Source of the DNA: Nereocystis luetkeana
Taxonomy: Eukaryota > Sar > Phaeophyceae > Laminariales > Laminariaceae
Direction of reading: 5' to 3'
NCBI GenBank assembly: GCA_031213475.1
Contig: JARUPZ010000007.1
Span: 3,343,586 to 3,407,585, forward strand
DNA length: 64,000 nucleotides
Positions 63,001-64,000 of the stretch are shown here, in pieces (position 1 is the first letter of the stretch; each line of letters opens with the position of its first letter). A model generated the notes under the pieces. It was given only the letters and a program-made list of their open reading frames with translations, searched no databases and was not told the origin of the DNA. The position numbers and the translations under genes are program-made.

Positions 63001-64000
63001 CAGACAGGGCATCTTCGGTTTCTCACGCTGCTCTCCATTGGGGTACGCAGAGAAGCAGAAGTCTGACACACGTTACGTTTTGGGTAACACTATGCATGCC
63101 TACGTATTAGCACTAAACCCGCGAGGATACCCCTGGGTGTCCGCGATGCCATATTTTCGATTCCACACATATACTGCAGCCACATCGAGGTGTACTCCCG
63201 CACGAGTGGTGCTGCAGATATTTCGGCATCAAGGCATTCTCCCGAGGTAGTACTCTTGCTGTTTTCCCGGCACCTTCTTCTCTTCCCTGTCCGTCTCAGA
63301 GTCCGGGGCCTTGTAAACCCCAGTTCTCACGAGCTCGCGCAAGGTTTCCGGCGTGTGGTGCGCCAGCCCCTCCTCGAGCGCCGCGCGCACCATGGTCGAG
63401 TGGAGGGTCTCTCCGAGCGGACCACTTTGGTCTTTCTGGTGGTCTTCCCCCTATGAACAAAAAAATGTTTTTTTTTATAAAACACGGGAAGTCGGAAGCA
63501 CGCGTAAAAAGGGTGAGCTGTGGAATGCGATCGAGTAACTAACCGCCTCAAAAAACGCACACGCACATACGAGCACAGACCAGAGAGAGCGCACGGAAAC
63601 TTCACTTTACGTAGTGTGTTGTGGTGCGGTTGAGTGCGTTGAGTTGCGGGCTAGAGCGGTGCGGTCTGGTGCGGTTTGGTGCGGTACGATACTGTGCGTA
63701 CCACGGACGCGAGACCGCTCAACCCACCTCCTCCTCGCTCACTCCACCCCGCTGGTGAAGGGTTAAGGTGGCACGCAGGAGCCCGAGCATTCGATGCCTG
63801 GCCGCCACGAGATCACGCCCGGTCTGCGCGCTGCGAGGCGAAGTCTCAGGCGACAGCGTTATCCCTGTCACAAAAGGCGGTCAGGGGTAGCATCAAGCAA
63901 AGGCGGTCAGGGGTCGGCATGAAAAGGAAAGGCAAGCGGTAGCATAAGAAGGCAGTCAGGGGTTTAGACACGAAAAGGGAAGGCCGGTGGTTGCAGGTCC
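28901..64000 (-). CDS. Multi-RPEL repeat / EF-hand protein (22 exons, 5' end outside window)
   Basis: Twenty-two minus-strand exons (first 63728-63864, last 28907-29020 or to the TGA at 28901) join with matching phases into 969 codons without a stop. The product is a chain of about 14 RPEL-like units, each close to L..xRP...EL...GIY.D, for example [44 protein letters not shown] and [14 protein letters not shown]. Two EF-hand-like pairs interrupt the chain: a degenerate pair in exons 7-8 and a pair in exons 15-16 whose second loop reads [13 protein letters not shown]. No signal peptide or membrane span is seen. In animals RPEL motifs bind G-actin, so a calcium-responsive actin-monomer-binding or scaffold role is plausible but inferred. 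The N-terminus, promoter and any catalytic domain lie beyond 64000. An undetected in-phase exon is possible. Confidence 0.85.
28907..29020 (-). CDS. RPEL gene exon 22 (probably last)
   Basis: CTTTAG|GTG, 38 codons. [19 protein letters not shown] is the last unit. After ...LVHQ the sequence reads GTG TGA: either a stop at 28901-28903 with one extra Val, or a further GTGTGA donor. I see no later RPEL-like exon, so a stop is preferred. Confidence 0.82.
29021..30686. other. RPEL gene intron 21, right part of last intron
   Basis: Intron between the last two exons. No further exon recognised. A short AT run is at 29269-29285. Confidence 0.4.
30687..30831 (+). mobile_element. 5'-truncated C-tailed LINE, family L2
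   Basis: The last 125 bp of family L2 (GCCGGACACCTCACGGCGCT...GGCATTGTACGGATGCGAGG) ending GATGAGTGCA and a C tract at 30812-30828. Confidence 0.8.
30923..31067 (-). CDS. RPEL gene exon 21
   Basis: ACCAG|G...CAG|GTAAAA, 1 base plus 48 codons. [20 protein letters not shown] is a full unit. A truncated C-tailed LINE lies 90 bp into the following intron. Confidence 0.9.
31138..31172. repeat. (TTG)n followed by a G tract
   Basis: Seven or eight TTG units, then a run of G. Confidence 0.9.
31173..32499. other. RPEL gene intron 20
   Basis: No exon seen. A 36-bp unit containing CTGCGGGTGAACGCCAGGTC is tandemly duplicated at about 31600-31675. A plus frame over it (31272-31706) has no recognisable product. 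Confidence 0.4.
32500..32576 (-). CDS. RPEL gene exon 20
   Basis: AATCAG|GTT...CCAG|GTTAGG, 25 codons plus 2 bases. [17 protein letters not shown] is a strong unit finished by (R)IYRAGG in the next exon. Confidence 0.9.
32748..32945 (-). mobile_element. 5'-truncated C-tailed LINE, family L1
   Basis: The plus strand reads G tract, (C)GTACTCATTTGTTGCTTGCC..., TTTCGAGGCGGAGCACCGTT, CAACAGTTGGGCGCTTAG: the reverse complement of the L1 LINE 3' end. A shorter second start (GCGTACTCATCTGTTGC) at 32752 suggests two insertions side by side. Confidence 0.85.
33648..33742. mobile_element. TTAA-flanked MITE (family A)
   Basis: Inverted repeat CCCTTTTAGCACCACAGTCC / GGACTGCAGTCCTAAAAGGG, with TTAA at the right edge only. 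Confidence 0.8.
33967..34059 (-). CDS. RPEL gene exon 19
   Basis: CCTAG|GTG...AAG|GCAAGC, 31 codons, phase 0/0, with a GC donor. [20 protein letters not shown] has an isolated C-x-x-C. An alternative in-phase GT donor after LADLQ would shorten it by nine codons. Confidence 0.55.
34108..34350 (-). mobile_element. 5'-truncated C-tailed LINE, family L2
   Basis: G tract at 34113-34125 followed by the L2 3' end on the reverse strand (CATGGTCGTAGTCGTATGAC ... GACCAGGTGGGC ... AACCGCTTTTGAGG). It lies just upstream, in transcript sense, of exon 19. Confidence 0.8.
34351..35337. other. RPEL gene intron 18, central part
   Basis: No exon or clear repeat until the minisatellite. The last 150 bp belong to the dispersed repeat family D (CGCCGGGTGGGAGTCG...). 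Confidence 0.35.
35338..36058. repeat. Minisatellite, unit about CTACTGCTGTAGATGATC
   Basis: About 35 imperfect units of 11-18 bp (CTACTG(CTG)TAGATGA(C/T), TCTACTGTGGATTAT). Units are partly self-complementary. A family B MITE sits inside the array. Confidence 0.95.
35744..35849. mobile_element. MITE family B inside the minisatellite
   Basis: TTTTACGGGGGACCATAG ... CTATGGTCCCCCAAAAT with the shared centre (TTAAATATATAGGTTTTTAT). Minisatellite units flank both sides, so insertion came after array growth, or the array grew around it. Confidence 0.9.
36101..36239 (-). CDS. RPEL gene exon 18
   Basis: ACCAG|G...AAG|GTACGT, 1 base plus 46 codons. [20 protein letters not shown] followed by VKDLELLW is a diverged RPEL-like unit without RP. 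Confidence 0.72.
36323..36429. mobile_element. TTAA-flanked MITE (family A)
   Basis: TTAACCCCTTTAGAACTCCA ... CTGCAGTCCTAAACGGGTTAA. TTAA on both sides. Confidence 0.85.
36430..37643. other. RPEL gene intron 17, central part
   Basis: No exon seen. (GGGC)n at 36571-36591 and a G-rich patch at 37077-37106. A family D repeat copy covers about 37480-37640. Confidence 0.4.
37644..37752. mobile_element. MITE family B
   Basis: TATTTACGGGGGACCACA ... CTATGGTCCCCCGTAATA. Outer dinucleotide TA on both sides. Confidence 0.88.
37771..37809. repeat. (GATA)n microsatellite
   Basis: About nine GATA units. Confidence 0.95.
38033..38091 (-). CDS. RPEL gene exon 17
   Basis: AATAG|GTG...AAAGG|GTGAGA, 19 codons plus 2 bases. 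Short helical segment [15 protein letters not shown]. Membership rests on phase, splice sites and position. Confidence 0.65.
38596..38655. repeat. (CCCT)n microsatellite
   Basis: Imperfect CCCT tetranucleotides. Confidence 0.9.
38724..38839. mobile_element. MITE family B
   Basis: TATTACGGGGGGCCATAG ... GGTATGGTCCCCCGTAATA. A 5-6 base ACCAG insertion interrupts the right arm. Confidence 0.88.
38929..39032. mobile_element. MITE family A, diverged
   Basis: CATTTTAGAACTGCAGTCCC ... GGGGACTGCAGTTTTCGCC. The right end is altered and TTAA is not preserved. Confidence 0.75.
39037..39128. mobile_element. MITE family B, left end missing
   Basis: AGTAAATAGGACCCGAT ... TTACTATGGTTGCCCGTAATA. It abuts the family A copy, which seems to have replaced its left end. 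Confidence 0.8.
39328..39436. mobile_element. MITE family B
   Basis: TATTACGGGGGACCATAG ... CTATGGTCCCCCGTAATA. Best-preserved copy, with TA at both edges. Confidence 0.92.
39501..39595. mobile_element. MITE family A
   Basis: AACCCCTTTAGCACCGCAGT ... GAACTGCGGTTCTAAAAGGG. Outer TTAA decayed. Confidence 0.85.
39600..39836 (+). mobile_element. 5'-truncated C-tailed LINE, family L2
   Basis: TTCACGCGACTCGCCGAACACC ... leading to GACATGAGTGCACCCCCCC. Ends 50 bp from exon 16, so insertions come close to exons. Confidence 0.8.
39885..40037 (-). CDS. RPEL gene exon 16 (EF-hand)
   Basis: TTCAG|GAG...CAG|GTACTG, 51 codons, phase 0/0. [20 protein letters not shown] is an EF-hand with ligands D1, D3, D5, G6, I8, but Q instead of E at position 12. 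That change is expected to weaken calcium binding or alter its selectivity. Confidence 0.92.
40283..40393. mobile_element. MITE family B
   Basis: TATTGCGGGGGACCATAG ... GGCCCCCCGTAATA. Confidence 0.85.
40664..40782. mobile_element. MITE family B
   Basis: TATTACGGGGGACCCTAG ... CTATGGTCCCCAGTAATA. Confidence 0.88.
40845..41050 (-). mobile_element. Two 5'-truncated C-tailed LINEs (family L1) in a row
   Basis: Twice on the plus strand: G tract, GCGTACTCA(C/T)TTGTTGCTTG, CCTTAGTCATTGGACCATTG. The second copy ends in a further G-rich tract at 41025-41049. Each copy keeps only 50-70 bp of LINE. Confidence 0.85.
41645..41791. repeat. (CTAT)n microsatellite
   Basis: About 35 CTAT units with some CTGT interruptions. 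Confidence 0.97.
41840..42300. other. RPEL gene intron 15, part with family D repeat
   Basis: Contains TTCGGCAACGTGAGGTACGA and GATC-rich phrases of family D. No exon seen. Confidence 0.4.
42431..42466. repeat. C tract beside exon 15
   Basis: Long C run broken by single T, immediately downstream of the exon 15 donor in transcript sense (read as G there). It has no LINE sequence attached. Confidence 0.9.
42484..42717 (-). CDS. RPEL gene exon 15 (RPEL, then EF-hand start)
   Basis: CCACAG|CTT...CAG|GTGCGC, 78 codons, phase 0/0. [20 protein letters not shown] is an RPEL-like unit. A helix and an acidic/Gly-rich loop then end [10 protein letters not shown], like an EF-hand with an enlarged loop. 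Confidence 0.85.
42757..43240 (-). mobile_element. Cluster of 5'-truncated C-tailed LINEs, family L2
   Basis: G tracts at 42765-42789, about 42891-42911 and 43090-43120 are followed by L2 3'-end pieces in the same orientation (CATGCATGGCCGTAATCGTA; GTCCTGCATGGCGGCC; AACGCCTGTGAGGCGGACTT). At least three insertions or a piecewise duplication. Confidence 0.75.
43241..43850. other. RPEL gene intron 14, central part
   Basis: No exon or clear repeat until the GGTCC array. Confidence 0.4.
43852..43998. repeat. GGTCC / GGGTC array
   Basis: Direct GGTCC(G) units (43866-43911), then GGGTCGG(A/G) units (43934-43970), then inverted CGACCCGACC. Arms can fold back. Confidence 0.9.
43999..45208. other. 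RPEL gene intron 14, right part
   Basis: No exon seen. C tract at 44771-44786 and A-rich runs near 44468. Confidence 0.4.
45209..45382 (-). CDS. RPEL gene exon 14
   Basis: TATCCAG|CCG...CAG|GTTTTT, 58 codons, phase 0/0. [20 protein letters not shown] is a unit lacking RP. The rest is strongly charged and helical. Confidence 0.82.
45391..45438. repeat. (GGA)n / (GA)n microsatellite
   Basis: GGA units pass into GA units, 9 bp from the start of exon 14 and within its acceptor region (read as a pyrimidine tract on the minus strand). Confidence 0.92.
45963..46048 (+). mobile_element. 5'-truncated C-tailed LINE, family L1
   Basis: CAGTGCTCCGTCTCGAAAGG ... AAGCAACAAATGAGTACGCC and a C tract: about 75 bp of L1. 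Confidence 0.88.
46049..46280. mobile_element. Two L2 pieces in opposite orientation
   Basis: Plus-strand piece CTGTCCTGGCATTGTAGAGA ... GATCGAGTACACTCCCCCC (46050-46129) and a minus-strand piece starting from a G tract at 46218-46246 (GTACTCATGTCATGCATGTC). Confidence 0.75.
46573..46656 (-). CDS. RPEL gene exon 13
   Basis: TTGCAG|CAC...AAG|GTCAGA, 28 codons, phase 0/0. [19 protein letters not shown] is one unit with RE for RP. Confidence 0.8.
46710..46735. repeat. G tract, orphan C-tail remnant
   Basis: G run broken by A, then GCGTGTAGTGGG. No LINE sequence is identifiable beside it. Confidence 0.6.
47121..47225. repeat. Dispersed repeat, first copy (other near 58050)
   Basis: GAGAAA(A)(A/G)(A/C)GAGCGCTGAA ... 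TCAAC(C/G)TTCTTTGCGG is shared with 58071-58130, about 75% by eye. Confidence 0.55.
47640..47714. repeat. (CT)n microsatellite
   Basis: Long CT run with a few interruptions. Confidence 0.97.
48268..48417 (-). CDS. RPEL gene exon 12
   Basis: TCGCAG|AGG...GAA|GTGAGT, 50 codons, phase 0/0. [20 protein letters not shown] is a near-canonical unit. It lies next to a C tract that belongs to the intron. Confidence 0.92.
48428..48452. repeat. C tract beside exon 12
   Basis: C run starting 10 bp outside the exon 12 acceptor side. Confidence 0.9.
48590..48850. repeat. Dispersed repeat family D copy
   Basis: GATCTATCTATCTGTCTACA, GCGGGATCTGCACAGTAGTA, TGCGGCTCCCACCCCCGCAA, GATCATACAGATCATACAGA. The same phrases occur at 37480, 40440, 45750, 51850, 56290 and 57330. 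Confidence 0.7.
48956..49093 (-). CDS. RPEL gene exon 11
   Basis: CACCAG|GCG...GAT|GTGAGT, 46 codons, phase 0/0. It contains ANKGIYLD, then the strongest full unit, [19 protein letters not shown]. Confidence 0.92.
49846..50027. repeat. GGGTC / CGACCC array with two long direct units
   Basis: A unit of about 63 bp (TCGGATCGTATTGAGTAAAG type) repeats twice, then CGACC(C) units. The start and end are inverted relative to each other. Confidence 0.88.
50064..50117. mobile_element. MITE family A, one arm
   Basis: GGGCCTTTCAAGACTGCAGT ... GGACAAACTACTTGGGTTAA. Only one arm and the centre remain. Confidence 0.65.
50378..50444 (-). CDS. RPEL gene exon 10
   Basis: TAACAG|G...CTG|GTACGT, 1 base plus 22 codons. 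[14 protein letters not shown] is joined in the next exon to ANKGIYLD, completing a unit. Confidence 0.82.
51078..51120 (+). other. tRNA-like A-box fragment
   Basis: GGGCGTTTGTAGCTCAATCG then GTAG looks like the 5' part of a tRNA, but no anticodon arm or B box follows. Confidence 0.35.
51421..51700. repeat. Array of TACCCGGGTAC-type palindromic units
   Basis: Units (A/G)TA(T/G)(A/G)TACCC(G/A)(G/A)GTA.CC(C/T)CAGA repeat about six times between exons 9 and 10, at roughly 30-37 bp spacing. Confidence 0.8.
52081..52172 (-). CDS. RPEL gene exon 9
   Basis: ACACAG|GTG...CGCAG|GTAGGT, 30 codons plus 2 bases. [20 protein letters not shown] keeps the RP core but has Q for the Leu of EL. Confidence 0.75.
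52725..52829. repeat. Dispersed repeat family E
   Basis: GTAGTACTGTAACGAGAACT ... GGGTTCTGATCACCGTCAAT. Related copies at about 52990-53115 and, inverted, 53700-53815. Confidence 0.7.
53306..53419 (-). CDS. RPEL gene exon 8 (degenerate EF-hand)
   Basis: AATAG|GTG...CAG|GTATCG, 38 codons, phase 0/0. [20 protein letters not shown] then EFDNFL has the helix-loop-helix shape of the second EF-hand of a pair. Loop oxygens are mostly missing, so calcium binding is doubtful. Confidence 0.8.
53700..53822. repeat. Dispersed repeat family E, inverted copy
   Basis: GGGGGTCCATATTAACAGCG ATCAGAACCCACGGTGG-type reverse complement of the copies at 52725 and 52990. Confidence 0.7.
53848..54050. repeat. (ATC)n microsatellite
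   Basis: About 60 CAT/ATC units with scattered GTC and ACC variants. Frames read as poly-Asp, poly-Met or poly-His, all artefacts. Confidence 0.97.
54205..54346 (-). CDS. RPEL gene exon 7 (RPEL end, degenerate EF-hand)
   Basis: TATCAG|A...GTG|GTGAGT, 1 base plus 47 codons. [12 protein letters not shown] ends an RPEL unit. [17 protein letters not shown] then looks like a degenerate EF-hand loop with hydrophobic I at loop position 8 and acidic D at 12. Confidence 0.82.
55280..55311. repeat. G tract
   Basis: Pure G run of about 21 bp preceded by TGAC. No LINE end is identifiable. Confidence 0.8.
55415..55530. mobile_element. MITE family B, chimeric with family E end
   Basis: Left end like family B (ATTAGGACCAAA, AGTAAAAAATAC, GGTTTTTGTG), right end GATTCTGATCACTGTTAATA then CCCCCGTAGTA, as in family E. 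Confidence 0.7.
55565..55765. repeat. GGGTC / CGACCC array
   Basis: CGACCCGACCCGCGGG, then GTCGGGTCGGG units, then inverted CCGACCCGATCCGATCCG. Three related arrays occur in this gene. Confidence 0.9.
55888..56013 (-). CDS. RPEL gene exon 6
   Basis: GACAG|G...TACAT|GTGTGT, 1 base, 41 codons, 2 bases. Begins (R)[14 protein letters not shown]. It ends [10 protein letters not shown], completed by [10 protein letters not shown] in the next exon through a split ATA codon. Confidence 0.9.
56280..56545. repeat. Dispersed repeat family D copy
   Basis: GTTTCCTGGGTTGGATCTGA, CAGATCCCGCACAGCACCTC, GATGATCTGTCTGTAGATGA. Confidence 0.75.
56814..56950 (-). CDS. RPEL gene exon 5
   Basis: ACCAG|GGG...CACAG|GTATAC, 45 codons plus 2 bases. 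[20 protein letters not shown] is a strong unit. FLEHELTH starts the next, which is completed across the intron. Confidence 0.85.
57330..57590. repeat. Dispersed repeat family D copy
   Basis: GTTTCCTGGGTTGGATCTGA, GCAGATCCTGCACAACCTCT and a (GATA)n patch at 57540-57560. Confidence 0.75.
57600..59673. other. RPEL gene intron 4, main part
   Basis: No exon recognised. CTG-rich stretch at 58510-58545. A second copy of the 47121 repeat is at about 58050-58135. A frame at 58023-58346 on the minus strand covers that repeat and shows no RPEL motif. Confidence 0.4.
59674..59853 (-). CDS. RPEL gene exon 4
   Basis: AATCAG|GTG...CAG|GCGAGT, 60 codons, phase 0/0, with a GC donor. [20 protein letters not shown] is a clear unit, followed by a helical, acidic spacer. 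Confidence 0.8.
59854..60779. other. RPEL gene intron 3, left part
   Basis: Several open frames of low complexity. No product recognised. Confidence 0.4.
60780..60865 (-). mobile_element. 5'-truncated C-tailed LINE, family L1
   Basis: G tract with one A, then TTCTTATTTGTTTCTTGCCT ... CGTTCGAGACGGAGCA, the reverse of L1. Confidence 0.85.
61728..61853 (+). mobile_element. 5'-truncated C-tailed LINE, family L1
   Basis: A C tract, then GGTGCTTTGTCTCGAAAGGG ... AAGCAACAAATGAGTACGCC and a second, longer C tract. It ends only 22 bp from the exon 3 donor in transcript sense. The C tract on the other side hints at insertion into an older tail. Confidence 0.88.
61875..62051 (-). CDS. RPEL gene exon 3
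   Basis: TCCCAG|GCC...TCG|GTAGGG, 59 codons, phase 0/0. [18 protein letters not shown] keeps RP but not EL. The donor is chosen by phase, and an earlier in-phase donor after SKQ is possible. Confidence 0.6.
62082..62220. repeat. Degenerate tandem array, about 16-19 bp unit
   Basis: (T/A)GTAACATGGTGTTC(G/T)ATG units repeat about eight times in the intron just upstream of exon 3. Confidence 0.8.
62726..62763. repeat. (CATAC)n microsatellite
   Basis: About seven CATAC units. Confidence 0.95.
62764..63273. other. RPEL gene intron 2, right part
   Basis: No exon or defined repeat seen. Confidence 0.4.
63274..63450 (-). CDS. RPEL gene exon 2
   Basis: CATAG|GGG...AAG|GTGCCG, 59 codons, phase 0/0. 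Unit [20 protein letters not shown] then GVYKAPD: RP is lost but EL..GVY is kept. Confidence 0.75.
63645..63705. repeat. (GTGCGGTTT)n-like short array
   Basis: GTGCGGT(C/T)TG units, five or six, imperfect. Confidence 0.7.
63728..63864 (-). CDS. RPEL gene exon 1 of those in window
   Basis: GACAG|GG...GAG|GTGGGT, 2 bases plus 45 codons, phase 0 out. Encodes a helical leader ending [18 protein letters not shown], the first half of a weak RPEL-like unit. At least one exon must precede it. Confidence 0.6.
63868..64000. repeat. Tandem repeat at the window edge
   Basis: AAGGCGGTCAGGGGT...GCAT(G/C)A-type units repeat about four times. The array continues past the window, in the intron upstream of the first visible exon. 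Confidence 0.75.

Overview
This window looks like nuclear DNA of a repeat-rich eukaryote. Coding sequence is split into short exons (67-234 bp in one gene) by long GT-AG introns, and retrotransposons, MITEs, minisatellites and C/G homopolymers fill the rest. No bacterial gene order, operon, rRNA gene or CRISPR array is visible. A large-intron alga or other protist (a brown alga is my best guess) would fit, but nothing here proves the lineage.

Two genes can be rebuilt from in-phase exons. Plus strand, 5172-25190: a PRMT9-type protein arginine methyltransferase in eight exons (918 residues). It has a short TPR-like N-terminus, a methyltransferase domain with motif I and both double-E-loop glutamates, and a degenerate second methyltransferase half. 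Its first intron is about 12.3 kb and carries two decayed non-LTR retrotransposons on the opposite strand.

Minus strand, from beyond 64000 down to about 28901: one very long gene whose 22 recognised exons span at least 35 kb and encode at least 969 residues. The protein is a chain of about 14 RPEL-like motifs (pattern L..RP...EL...GIY.D) interrupted by two EF-hand-like pairs, one of them with a near-canonical calcium loop. RPEL motifs bind G-actin in animal MRTF and Phactr proteins, which usually carry three or four. A 14-motif RPEL/EF-hand protein is the main candidate for an undescribed system here. The two genes converge across 25191-28900.

The rest is mobile and repetitive DNA. Two LINE families appear to end in poly-C rather than poly-A, and many 5'-truncated copies leave C/G tracts throughout the introns. 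There is a TTAA-flanked MITE family (piggyBac-like), a second MITE family with TTACGGGGGACC ends, a GATC-rich minisatellite with a MITE inside it, a dispersed hairpin-rich repeat, GGGTC arrays and several microsatellites. The first 5 kb holds a possible small secreted Cys-rich ORF and tRNA-like modules, and otherwise no gene I can support.
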